Positions 20,330 through 28,545 of a DNA stretch of 64,000 nucleotides are shown here, piece after piece. Below the pieces are notes generated by a model. The model saw only the letters and a list, made by a program, of their open reading frames with translations, had not been told where the DNA came from and did no database searches. The translations under genes and the position numbers were made by a program. The DNA is from Rhodopseudomonas rhenobacensis (lineage in GTDB: Bacteria; Pseudomonadota; Alphaproteobacteria; Rhizobiales; Xanthobacteraceae). Where the stretch lies: positions 1 to 64,000 of the forward strand of contig NZ_JACHIH010000003.1 of assembly GCF_014203125.1 (NCBI RefSeq), in the 5' to 3' direction. Numbering within the stretch: the stretch's first letter is position 1; each line of letters begins with the position of its first letter.

Positions 20330-21088
20330 TTAGGCGCCCTGCCAATCCCCCAGCACGGTCTGCACCAGGGTCAGCGCCGCCACCGCGGCGGTGTCGGCGC
20401 GCATGATCCGCGGGCCCAGCGCCAGCCGCAGGATGGTTGGCTGGCGCAGCAGTAGCGCGCGTTCCTCCTCGGCAAAGCCGCCTTCCGGGCCGATCACCAC
20501 ATCGATGCCGGCGCCGGCCTGCGCGCGGGCGGCGGCGAGCGCTGCCACCGGATCCGCCACCTCGGCGGCCTCGTCGCAGAACACCAGCAGGCGTTCGGTG
20601 TTGCGCGTGGCGAGATAGCGCTCGAGCTTCAGCGGCTCCTCGACCGCGGCGATCGACAGGATGCCGCATTGTTCGGCGGCCTCGATGACGTTGGCGCGCA
20701 TCCGTTCGGTATTGACCCGCGTCACCTGGGTGAACCGGGTCAGCACCGGCTGCAGCGCGCAGGCGCCCATCTCGATCGCCTTCTGCACCATGTAGTCGAG
20801 CCGGGCGTGCTTCAGCGGCGCGAACACGTAAGTGACGTCAGGCAATGCGTCCTGCGCGCGGGCCCGCGACAGGATGTCGAGCCGGTCGACCCGCTTGCCG
20901 GCGCCGATCATCGCCTGCCATTCGCCGTCGCGGCCGTTGAACACCAGCACCGCGGCGCCGGGGCCAAGCCGCAGCACGTTGCCGAGATAATTGCCCTGCT
21001 CGCGGGTCAGCGCGACCTGCAGGCCGGCTGAGAGGTCGGCGTCGACATAGAGCCGCGGGCTGCGGAATTCGATCTGGGGCATGGGCAT
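20330..21088 (-). CDS. rsmE: 16S rRNA m3U1498 methyltransferase RsmE
   Basis: The 252-residue SPOUT-class protein contains the RsmE motifs FAPLKHARLDYMVQKAIEMG, VVIGPEGGFAEEE and LALGPRIMRADTAAVAAL, which form the trefoil-knot S-adenosylmethionine site. An N-terminal PUA-like segment (residues about 5-75) binds RNA. It modifies U1498 in the small subunit. ATG codons at 21088 and 21082 are both possible starts with no strong ribosome site. Confidence 0.93.
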   Translation of the reverse strand: MPMPQIEFRSPRLYVDADLSAGLQVALTREQGNYLGNVLRLGPGAAVLVFNGRDGEWQAMIGAGKRVDRLDILSRARAQDALPDVTYVFAPLKHARLDYMVQKAIEMGACALQPVLTRFTQVTRVNTERMRANVIEAAEQCGILSIAAVEEPLKLERYLATRNTERLLVFCDEAAEVADPVAALAAARAQAGAGIDVVIGPEGGFAEEERALLLRQPTILRLALGPRIMRADTAAVAALTLVQTVLGDWQGA

Positions 21089-21137
21089 CCGGAGAAGCGA
21101 GGTGGGGACGTTGTTGAAGCGCAGCGGCTCTCCGCGA

Positions 21138-22424
21138 TCAACCGGAATCGCGCAGCGGCTCGGCGGCGTCGAGGCGGAGACGCCAGCCGCCGGCCTCGCG
21201 GCGCAGCCGCAATTGGCGGTGCGTCACCAGGTAGACCACCGCGACCAGGGCTGCAGCGAAGCCCGCCGCGGCGCCGACGCCGAGCGCCCAGCGCGCGCCG
21301 AACACGTCGGCGACCCAGCCGACGATCGGCGCGCCGATCGGGGTGCCGCCGAGCGCCAGCGCCAGCAGGATCGCCACCACCCGGCCGCGCATCGCAGGCT
21401 CGGTCGACAGCTGCACGGTGCTGTTGGCGGTGGTGGTGAAGGTCTGCGCCGCCATCCCGACCACGATCAGCGCCAGCCCGAACAGCCAGAACTGCGGCAT
21501 CACCGCGGCCAGCGCCAGGCCCAATCCGAACACCGCGGCGCCGGTCAGCAGCAGCCCGATGCCGGGCTTGTCGCGCCGCGCCGCCAGCAGCGCGCCGCCG
21601 ACCGAGCCGATCGCCATCATCGAGCTCAACAGGCCGAACTCGCTGGCGCCGGCGTGAAACACCGTGACCGACATGGTGGAAATGAAGATCGCGAAATTGG
21701 CGCCGAAGGTGCCGATCAGGAAGAACATCACCAGCACGACGATCAGATCGCTGCGTCGCCAGATGTAGCGAAAGCCGTCGGCGAAGCCGGTGCTGCCACG
21801 CGCCGCCTTGTCGCCACGATGCAACTGGTCGCGGCGCAGCAGGCTGAGCGAGCCGAGCACGGCGACGAAGGAGGCGGCGTTGATCAGAAACACCCAGCCG
21901 GTGCCGACCCCGGCGATCAGCAAACCTGCGAGCGCCGGGCCGATCAGCCTTGCGGCATTGAACGAGGTGGAATTCAGCGCCACTGCATTGGACAGATCGG
22001 CCTCGCCGACCAGTTCGGAGACGAAGGTCTGCCGCGCGGTGGAATCGAACGCGGTGACGCAGCCCTGCAGGAACGCGAACACATAGACCTGCCACAGCTG
22101 CACCTGCCCGCTGATGGTCAGGAGGCCAAGCCCGAGCGCCAATAGCCCCATCGAAGCCTGGGTGGCGAGCAGCAACTTGCGGCGGTCGAAATGGTCGGAG
22201 GCATAGCCGCTCAGCGGCAGCAACAGCAGCAGCGGGCCGAATTGCAGCGCCATCACGATGCCGACCGCGGTGGCGTTGTTCGGCGTCAGCTCGGTCAGCA
22301 CCAGCCAGTCCTGCGCGGTGCGCTGCATCCAGGTGCCGACATTGGACACGATCGCGCCGCCGGCCCAGACCCGGTAGTTGAAGCCGCGCAATGAGCGGAA
22401 GGTGCCTTTCACCGCATCGCTCAC
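21138..22424 (-). CDS. MFS transporter, EntS-like (MFS_3)
   Basis: The 428-residue protein has about 12 hydrophobic segments and typical loops: SNVGTWMQRTAQDWLVL in the first helix region, and GYASDHFDRRKLLL, the A-motif between helices 2 and 3. Mid-sequence it carries ARQTFVSELVGEADLSNAVALNS, characteristic of the EntS/MFS_3 group that exports siderophores and other small molecules. Its start overlaps the stop of the upstream isochorismatase-family gene by 4 bases, so the two are probably co-translated and may share a substrate class. Confidence 0.9.
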   Translation of the reverse strand: MSDAVKGTFRSLRGFNYRVWAGGAIVSNVGTWMQRTAQDWLVLTELTPNNATAVGIVMALQFGPLLLLLPLSGYASDHFDRRKLLLATQASMGLLALGLGLLTISGQVQLWQVYVFAFLQGCVTAFDSTARQTFVSELVGEADLSNAVALNSTSFNAARLIGPALAGLLIAGVGTGWVFLINAASFVAVLGSLSLLRRDQLHRGDKAARGSTGFADGFRYIWRRSDLIVVLVMFFLIGTFGANFAIFISTMSVTVFHAGASEFGLLSSMMAIGSVGGALLAARRDKPGIGLLLTGAAVFGLGLALAAVMPQFWLFGLALIVVGMAAQTFTTTANSTVQLSTEPAMRGRVVAILLALALGGTPIGAPIVGWVADVFGARWALGVGAAAGFAAALVAVVYLVTHRQLRLRREAGGWRLRLDAAEPLRDSG

Positions 22425-22993
22425 GAGGTCGAAGGCGGATTGCCGTCGAGCAGCGCGATGATCTGCGCGGCGGTGCCGGTTTCGCCGAGCCGCGGAAAGA
22501 TCCGCGCGATGCTGTTGGCGTGCGCCTCGGGCCGCAGATCGGTCATGGCGTCGACCGCCAGCGTGACGTTGAAGCCGAGCTCGTAGGCTTGGCGGGCGGT
22601 GGTCTCGACGCCGATGCTGGTGGAGACGCCGGCGATCACCAGCTGGGTGACGGCTTGCGATTTCAGATAGTCGTGCAGGTCGGTGGCGGTGAAGGCGCCC
22701 CAGCTATGCTTGGTGACAAGGTGGTCGGTGGGCTGCCGGTTCAGCTCCGGCACGAGGTCGGTCCAGCCTGCGGGCAATTCGCCGAGCCGGCGCGGTTGCT
22801 CGGTGCGGCCGGGCGCGCCGCCCGCGACATTGACCAGCACCACCGGGCGGCCGTGACGGCGGAACGCCTCGGCCAATGCTGCGGCGCGCTGCACGATCGG
22901 GGCGACGGGCTCGGCGGTCGGCATCGCCACGATGCCGTTCTGCAGATCAATCACCACCAGCGCGGTGCGGGGGTCGAGCGCGGTGAGAGCCAT
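22421..22993 (-). CDS. Isochorismatase-family hydrolase with Gly at the nucleophile position
   Basis: 190 residues of the isochorismatase-like fold: Asp16 in ALVVIDLQNG and Lys95 in HLVTKHSWGAF fit the catalytic Asp and Lys. In most amidohydrolase members a Cys follows in GVxTxxCVE, but here the motif reads GVSTSIGVE with Gly128. That substitution is known from true isochorismatases such as PhzD, which hydrolyse a vinyl ether and need no Cys. The substrate is therefore more likely an ether than an amide. It lies between a MarR regulator and an MFS exporter on the same strand. Confidence 0.85.
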   Translation of the reverse strand: MALTALDPRTALVVIDLQNGIVAMPTAEPVAPIVQRAAALAEAFRRHGRPVVLVNVAGGAPGRTEQPRRLGELPAGWTDLVPELNRQPTDHLVTKHSWGAFTATDLHDYLKSQAVTQLVIAGVSTSIGVETTARQAYELGFNVTLAVDAMTDLRPEAHANSIARIFPRLGETGTAAQIIALLDGNPPSTS

Positions 22994-23057
22994 CGGGTGT
23001 CCTTTTGGTCGGGGGCGATCGGGGAGGCGGGCGCTTCGGTTCAGCGGGCGCGCCCGG

Positions 23058-23519
23058 TCATGGCGCCGCCAGCCGCCTCAGCAGCACGACGGCGGCGGAA
23101 AGCTGGACGGTCTCTTCGGCGGTGAGGTTGCTCTGGATCGCCCGCTGCAGCCAATCCTCGCGGGCGGCGCGGCCGGCGACGATCAGGTCGCGGCAGGCCG
23201 GGGTCAGCGACAGCAGGGTCTGCCGCCCGTCCTTGGGGTCGGGCGCGCCGCTGACCAGTCCGGCGGCCTCGAGGGCCGCCACGGTGGCGCCCATCGATTG
23301 CGGCCGCATGCCCTCGGCCCGGGCCAGCGCGGTCACCGTCGCCGGCCCCTCGCGATCGATATGGCCGAGCACCGCCACCTGCGACCAGGTCAGGTCGCCG
23401 AGATAGGCTTGTTCGCGCAGCCGGCGCTTCAGCCGGCCGATCACCAGCCGAAGCTCGTGGGCGAGGGTCAAGGCATCGGGGGCGGTGGGAGGGTCGTTCT
23501 GCAAGCTCATGGGGGACAT
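23058..23519 (-). CDS. MarR-family transcriptional regulator
   Basis: A 153-residue protein with the MarR winged-helix layout: LTWSQVAVLGHIDREGPATVTALARAEGMRPQSM forms helices 2-4 with the recognition helix, then GLVSGAPDPKDGRQTLLSLT is the wing with its conserved DxR. Such dimers usually repress adjacent genes and release DNA on binding a small phenolic ligand. It precedes the isochorismatase and MFS genes on the same strand with a 64-base gap, so it probably controls that operon. ATG codons at 23519 and 23510 are both possible. Confidence 0.88.
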   Translation of the reverse strand: MSPMSLQNDPPTAPDALTLAHELRLVIGRLKRRLREQAYLGDLTWSQVAVLGHIDREGPATVTALARAEGMRPQSMGATVAALEAAGLVSGAPDPKDGRQTLLSLTPACRDLIVAGRAAREDWLQRAIQSNLTAEETVQLSAAVVLLRRLAAP

Positions 23520-23744
23520 CTAGTCGATGCGAAGGCAAACTACAAAGGTTTCCTTCACACATTCTCGCGAGCGCCGCGACGCGGCGCCGCGCTGCCGCCC
23601 TATTCGGCGGGTTGTTAAGGGCATCCAGGAATCGTAAAAGGTCCCGACAGCGTGCCGCCCTCACGGGCCGTGCCACCGCCGTTCTCGGGGCTCAGTCGTC
23701 GGGCTAATTCTGGGGGCCATTCGAACTTTGCCGGAGGAGCCGTC

Positions 23745-24407
23745 TTGATCGTCCGCCGTTTCATCGTGCCGTTGACCGTGGCCGGCTGTGTGCTGCAGGC
23801 CGCTTCCGCGCTGGCGCAGGGTGCCTTTCCGGCGCCGCTGCCGGGCCAGTCGTCGACTCCCAGCGCTTCGCCGTTCCCGCCGGTAAATGGCGCGGCTCCG
23901 GCCGCCTCGGTCGGGGCGCCGAGCGCGTTTTCCACCGGCGCGCCGCCGGTCTCCAGCGGCTTCGGGGCGCCGCAGCCGCAGCAGGCCGGGCCGCCCGGCG
24001 GCGACGACTGCATGAAAAAGTTCACGCCGCTGCGCGAGGACGCCGAGAAGCGCGGCAAGGCGATCCAGGCCGCCGGTCAGCGCCGCGCGCCGCCCGACGA
24101 GGCCTGCAAGCTGATCGGCAATTTCTCCCAGGCCGAAATCAAGATGATCAAATTCATCGAGGCCAACAGCCAGAAATGCGGCATTCCCGCCCAGGTCGCC
24201 GATCAGCTCAAGACCGGCCACAAGCGCACCGAGCAGATGCAGACCAAGGTCTGTTCGGTGGCGCAGCAGCAACAACAACGCGGCCCGGCGGGCCCCAGCC
24301 TCAGCGACGTGCTGGGCTCCTCGACCGCGATGCCGGAAGCCACCACCGCCAAGCGCAGCGGCGGCAGCACTTTCGACACCCTCAACGGCAATGTGCTCGC
24401 GCGGTGA
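23745..24407 (+). CDS. Secreted Pro/Ala-rich protein of unknown function
   Basis: The 220-residue product has a signal peptide (LIVRRFIVPLTVAGCVLQAA to about ALAQG), then a Pro/Ala/Ser-rich linker, then a helical domain with Cys residues in GDDCMKKFTPL, PDEACKLIGNF and NSQKCGIPAQ and a Gln run near residue 180. The start is a TTG: GGAGGAG at 23732-23738 sits 6 bases before it and no better in-frame start has a ribosome site. Alphaproteobacterial homologues are hypothetical. It is followed 10 bases later by ubiA. Confidence 0.7.
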   Translation: MIVRRFIVPLTVAGCVLQAASALAQGAFPAPLPGQSSTPSASPFPPVNGAAPAASVGAPSAFSTGAPPVSSGFGAPQPQQAGPPGGDDCMKKFTPLREDAEKRGKAIQAAGQRRAPPDEACKLIGNFSQAEIKMIKFIEANSQKCGIPAQVADQLKTGHKRTEQMQTKVCSVAQQQQQRGPAGPSLSDVLGSSTAMPEATTAKRSGGSTFDTLNGNVLAR

Positions 24408-24417
24408 GTGACGGCAG

Positions 24418-25350
24418 ATGAACATCGCGGCAGCGCGGGTCGCGGATGCGACCGGCAACTGGGTTGATAGTTGGGCGCCGCTGTGGTCGCGGCCGTATCT
24501 GCGGCTGGCGCGGTTCGACCGGCCGATCGGCTCCTGGCTTTTGTTGATGCCGTGCTGGTGGTCGGCGGCGCTGGCCGCCGGCGTCGCCCATGACGTCAGC
24601 CATTTGCCGTGGTACGCGCTGCTGTTCTTCATCGGATCGTTCGCGATGCGCGGCGCCGGCTGTACCTGGAACGACATCACCGACCGCGACCTCGACGACA
24701 AGGTCGAGCGCACGCGGTCGCGGCCGATCCCGGCCGGGCAGGTCACCGCCAAACAGGCCGCCGTCTTCATGGTGCTGCAGTCGCTGGTCGGGCTGTTGGT
24801 GCTGGTGCAGTTCAACGGCTTTGCGATTGCCACCGGCATCGCCTCGCTGATCATCGTCGCCGCCTATCCGTTCATGAAGCGGATCACCTATTGGCCGCAG
24901 CTGGTGCTCGGTCTGGCGTTCTCCTGGGGCGCGCTGATGGGCTTTGCGGTGACGCTCGGCCGGATCGATCCGGCGGCGCTGTTTCTCTATGCGGGTTCGA
25001 TCGCCTGGGTGATCGGCTACGACACCATGTACGCGCATCAGGACGCCGAGGACGATCTGATGATCGGCATCAAGTCCACCGCGCTGTTGTTCGGCGAACG
25101 CACCCATCTCGCCCTGAGCGTGCTCTATGGTCTCGCGGTGGCGCTGATCGGCGTCGCGCTGGCCTTGGCCGAGGTGCATTGGCCGGCCTGGCTCGGGCTC
25201 GCGGCCTTCGCGGCGCATCTGACGCAGCAGATCGTGCGGCTGCGGATCAAAGATTCGCCGTTGTGCCTGAAGCTGTTCAAGTCGAACCGCGAGGCGGGGC
25301 TTTTGCTCGCCGCGGGGCTGTTGCTCGACGCGATCTTGCGCGCGAACTGA
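24418..25350 (+). CDS. ubiA: 4-hydroxybenzoate polyprenyltransferase UbiA
   Basis: 310 residues with about 8-9 membrane segments. The two Asp-rich motifs of the family are present: NDITDRDLDD at residues 85-94 and YDTMYAHQDAEDD later, which bind Mg-polyprenyl diphosphate. It prenylates 4-hydroxybenzoate in ubiquinone synthesis at the inner membrane. The family length is normal. It follows the secreted-protein gene closely and may be cotranscribed. Confidence 0.95.
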   Translation: MNIAAARVADATGNWVDSWAPLWSRPYLRLARFDRPIGSWLLLMPCWWSAALAAGVAHDVSHLPWYALLFFIGSFAMRGAGCTWNDITDRDLDDKVERTRSRPIPAGQVTAKQAAVFMVLQSLVGLLVLVQFNGFAIATGIASLIIVAAYPFMKRITYWPQLVLGLAFSWGALMGFAVTLGRIDPAALFLYAGSIAWVIGYDTMYAHQDAEDDLMIGIKSTALLFGERTHLALSVLYGLAVALIGVALALAEVHWPAWLGLAAFAAHLTQQIVRLRIKDSPLCLKLFKSNREAGLLLAAGLLLDAILRAN

Positions 25351-25503
25351 GCGGCGGATGAAATGAGCGGGAGTTGATCCACCGCGATTGAGTATGTGCC
25401 GCGGCACTTGTGAACGATTGGGGACCGTTCAATTCACCAACCTGTCAACTCTTCCGAGGAATGGCTGGAGCTGTGTCGTCGATATCGGGGCGACGCGATC
25501 GCG

Positions 25504-25866
25504 TTGCGCGACGTTCGACGTCCGGACGGCGCTTGGATGAATGCGGGATTTGCCGTCGAATGTTGCTTGAAGGCGGCGATTATGAAGAAGGAACGGCTCA
25601 ATCGCTGGCCTGATCGGGAAACGGCGCCTGACCTCTGGACACACGACCTGCGGGTCCTTTTCAAGCGGCTGGGTATTGATCCGCTGTCGTTTGATCCGAG
25701 AAGTCCAGTCGCGCCAGCGCTAAAAATGGTGTTAGATTGGCGGCGGGAGCATGGTTATGCGGTCGGAAAAGTTCCCAACAAGCTTGCAAGGGACATCTGC
25801 GAAGCTGCATTTGAGTCAAATGGGGTCATCGAATGGCTAGCAGGCCTGTATCGGCTCAACATCTGA
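25504..25866 (+). CDS. HEPN-like protein in an AT-richer islet, start uncertain
   Basis: From a TTG at 25504 the product is 120 residues, but the same frame is open from 25414 and the extra segment (NSSEEWLELCRRYRGDAIAL) reads like genuine protein, so the true start may lie upstream at a non-standard codon. The stretch AWMNAGFAVECCLKAAIMKK followed by WTHDL resembles HEPN-domain proteins, which are often RNases or their partners in toxin-antitoxin and defence loci. The typical R-x(4-6)-H catalytic motif is not seen. The gene overlaps the next one by 34 bases. Assignment is tentative. Confidence 0.5.
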   Translation: MRDVRRPDGAWMNAGFAVECCLKAAIMKKERLNRWPDRETAPDLWTHDLRVLFKRLGIDPLSFDPRSPVAPALKMVLDWRREHGYAVGKVPNKLARDICEAAFESNGVIEWLAGLYRLNI

Positions 25867-26324
25867 AGGCCGGAGCCGACTATTTGAAAGCACTTCGAGC
25901 ACTCGGGCTCAACCCAAATTTTCTGGGTTGGGGATGGGACATTGCGTCGGCGCAGTGGACCCTGGTCTTGGTTACTTCGATTATTGATGCGGGTGGTCCG
26001 CTCGCGCTGAACAAGCTACTTTTCCATGCCTACAATGCCGAGGCCACCCCGAAGGAGATTTCTCCCTTCATTGTGCGTATTTTCAGCTCCGAGATCATTC
26101 CCGATGACTTTTATCTACTGGGAGAAAAAAATCTCAGAATCGATACCGTCAACGGCGAAAGAAGCGAGTTGCCGCCGATCGAGAATATCCAGCGCACGTT
26201 TCTCGGTGTCGAGTTGGAAATGATCAACAGCTATCAAAACTTGCCGCTGAAAAAGCTGAAGTATATCGAGCGACGAAAAGCCTGGAACAGGTTCAAGGGA
26301 AACGTCGAGCGCCTCGCTGCGTAA
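25833..26324 (+). CDS. Unknown protein, partner of the HEPN-like gene
   Basis: 163 residues, no signal peptide or membrane segment, rich in aromatic and charged residues (NFLGWGWDIASAQWTL, DDFYLLGEKNLRIDT, ERRKAWNRFKGNVERL). I do not recognise the family. It overlaps the HEPN-like gene by 34 bases, so the pair is surely one transcript. The base composition is clearly lower in G+C than its surroundings: in the 60 bases at 26101-26160 I count 25 G or C. That and the absence of such a pair in standard housekeeping operons suggest horizontal acquisition. Confidence 0.6.
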   Translation: MASRPVSAQHLKAGADYLKALRALGLNPNFLGWGWDIASAQWTLVLVTSIIDAGGPLALNKLLFHAYNAEATPKEISPFIVRIFSSEIIPDDFYLLGEKNLRIDTVNGERSELPPIENIQRTFLGVELEMINSYQNLPLKKLKYIERRKAWNRFKGNVERLAA

Positions 26325-26338
26325 TGGCTATAGCTTAG

Positions 26339-26863
26339 TCAATCCCGTGCGATGATTTCGTCTTCGCCCTGGTAGTTGCCGGCCTCGTTGAGCAGGTCGC
26401 CGGCTTTGCGGCGCGCCAGGAATTTCGGGCGGCGATCCTTGATGGCGTTGTGACGGCGGCGGCGCTGCGAAGGCTCCCGGCTTTTGTCTTCCGGCAGTTG
26501 CGGCAGCGCGAAGATCGCGCTCCATTGCGACGCCGCGGCCTCGATCTCGTCGAAGTCGGCGCCGACGCACAATGGAATCGACAGCGACGGATCGCGATGC
26601 TGCAGCAGCAGCATCCGGCCATCATCAGTGGTCCGCGATGCGATGCCGATGAAGTCGCAGACCCGGACGTTGACCGCCATCCGCATGCCGCCGATTTCGC
26701 GGCGCAAGATCACGCGTTCGCGATGCAATTCGATTTGTCGGATGCCGCCGTCGGCGCGGTTGTCTTGCGCGTCGAAGCGGACCGGCAGTGAGAGAGGGTC
26801 GAGCCGCAGGCTGCGGCTCGACCCGGCGGGAATGCTCCCGCTTGTTGCTGTTTGACGCCTCAC
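26339..26863 (-). CDS. Conserved protein of unknown function
   Basis: A 174-residue basic protein. The N-terminal half has beta-like segments (IELHRERVILRREIGGMRMAV, DFIGIA) and the C-terminal third is Arg-rich (QRRRRHNAIKDRRPKFLARR). The central part VSG-like DGRMLLLQHRDPSLSIPL suggests a small beta-barrel fold. I believe similar proteins occur widely in Bradyrhizobium-type bacteria without assigned function, but this is memory and not verified. It converges on the AT-rich islet with a 14-base gap. Confidence 0.6.
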   Translation of the reverse strand: MRRQTATSGSIPAGSSRSLRLDPLSLPVRFDAQDNRADGGIRQIELHRERVILRREIGGMRMAVNVRVCDFIGIASRTTDDGRMLLLQHRDPSLSIPLCVGADFDEIEAAASQWSAIFALPQLPEDKSREPSQRRRRHNAIKDRRPKFLARRKAGDLLNEAGNYQGEDEIIARD

Positions 26864-27147
26864 GATTTTATCTCCCCGCCGGAATTATGCTCCCGGTCGA
26901 TGTGTGAGACAGTGCCAGAGCGAGTTCGCAAATCGCTTAAAAAGCCTGGTTAATCGAATCCGACCGGGCTTGCATCGCCGCTCATGATTGACAGACCCTT
27001 GGCCGACATGATTGACGAGACCTTGCGCAGCGCCGAACAATCCTCGCGAATTTCCCCGCGGATCGCTGCATCGGCGCTTGAAGTTCGCGTCAAACGCGCA
27101 CATCTGACAGGGCAGCTGATTTCCCCTCCAAGCATCAGGATTCGTTT

Positions 27148-28545
27148 GTGAACGCTTCACCGCACACGCTGTCGGCCAACACCCCGTCCAACTCCTCGGA
27201 TTTGTTCGATCAGTCCGCGCTCGGCGAACTCGCGCAGCGTCTGGTGGAGGCGGCGAAGCGCGCCGGCGCCGACGCCGCCGATGCGGTGGCGGTGCGCAGC
27301 GTCTCGCAAGGCGTCGAAGTCCGCGACGGTCGCGTCGAAGAATCCGAGCGCTCGGAAAGCGACGACGTCGGGCTGCGCGTGCTGGTCGGACGCCGCCAGG
27401 CGGTGGTCTCGACCAACGACATTCACGGCGACAATGCAGCGCAACTCGCCGAGCGCGCGGTGGCGATGGCGCGCGTCGCACCCGACGACAAATATGTCGG
27501 GCTGGCGGATCCTGCGCTGCTGGCGCGCGACTTCCCCGATCTCGATCTGCTCGATCGCAACGTGCCCTCGACCGCCGAATTGGAGCGCCGCGCGCTCACT
27601 GCTGAGGCGGCCGCGCTCGCGGTGAAGGGCGTCAGCAAATCCGGCAGCGCCTCGGCCTCGTCGGGGATCGGCGGCATGGTGCTCGTCACCTCGACCGGCT
27701 TCCACGGCTCTTATCTGCGCTCCAGCCACGGCGTCTCGATGACCGCGATCGTCGGCGACGGCACCACGATGGAGCGCGACTACGATTACAGCTCGGCGCC
27801 GCACGCCGCCGATCTCGATTCCCCGGACAAGGTCGGCCGCAGCGCCGGCGAGCGCGCGGTGGCGCGCGCCAATCCGCGCAAGGTCGCGACCTGCAAGGTG
27901 CCGGTGGTGTACGATCCGCGCGTCGCCGGCTCGCTGATCAGTCACCTGGTCAACGCCGCGAACGGCGCCTCGATCGCGCGCAAGACCTCATTCCTGAAAG
28001 ATCGGCTCGGCGAGCGCCTGTTCGACAACGACATCCGCATCATCGACGATCCGCTGCGCAAGCGCGGCTTGCGCTCGCAGACGTTCGACGCCGAGGGCGT
28101 CGCAGTTCAGCGCCGCGCCATCGTCGAGGACGGCGTGCTCACGACCTGGCTTTTGGATTCCGCGACCGCGCGAGAACTCGGCCTTGCCACCACCGGCCAC
28201 GCCCATCGCGGGGTGTCGTCGTCGCCGTCGCCCGGCCCCTACAATCTGCATCTCGAGGGCGGCACGGTGACGCCGGCCGAGCTGATCTCGGATATCAAAG
28301 AGGGCTTCTACGTCACCGATCTGATCGGCTCCGGCGTCAACGGCGTCACCGGCGACTACAGCCGCGGCGCCGCCGGGTTCTGGATCGAGAACGGCGAATG
28401 CACTTATGCGGTCAGCGAAGTCACCATCGCCGGGCATCTGATCGAGATGTACAAGCATCTTTCGGCGGCGAATAATCTCGAATTCCGCTATGGCACCAAC
28501 GCGCCGACGCTGCGCATCGAGGGGCTGACGATTGCCGGACGCTAG
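27148..28545 (+). CDS. pmbA: PmbA/TldE, metalloprotease subunit
   Basis: 465 residues matching the TldD/PmbA family from end to end, with GVEVRDGRVEESERSE near the N terminus, GGMVLVTSTGFHGSYLRSSH centrally and GFYVTDLIGSGVNGVTGDYSRGAAGFWIENG near the C terminus. PmbA pairs with TldD to form a hetero-dimeric zinc protease that matures peptides and degrades unfolded peptides; PmbA itself lacks the HExxxH of TldD, and none is visible here. The start is GTG at 27148. It overlaps the next gene by 14 bases. Confidence 0.92.
   Translation: MNASPHTLSANTPSNSSDLFDQSALGELAQRLVEAAKRAGADAADAVAVRSVSQGVEVRDGRVEESERSESDDVGLRVLVGRRQAVVSTNDIHGDNAAQLAERAVAMARVAPDDKYVGLADPALLARDFPDLDLLDRNVPSTAELERRALTAEAAALAVKGVSKSGSASASSGIGGMVLVTSTGFHGSYLRSSHGVSMTAIVGDGTTMERDYDYSSAPHAADLDSPDKVGRSAGERAVARANPRKVATCKVPVVYDPRVAGSLISHLVNAANGASIARKTSFLKDRLGERLFDNDIRIIDDPLRKRGLRSQTFDAEGVAVQRRAIVEDGVLTTWLLDSATARELGLATTGHAHRGVSSSPSPGPYNLHLEGGTVTPAELISDIKEGFYVTDLIGSGVNGVTGDYSRGAAGFWIENGECTYAVSEVTIAGHLIEMYKHLSAANNLEFRYGTNAPTLRIEGLTIAGR

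Noticed and set aside
25410-25613. A 67-codon frame starting at GTG 25410
   Set aside because: It overlaps the HEPN-like gene in another frame and its product lacks family features; the HEPN frame has the better evidence.
26885-27481. A 198-codon minus-strand frame before and under pmbA
   Set aside because: It overlaps pmbA in antisense and is Arg-rich. The 284-base gap 26864-27147 shows no convincing gene.
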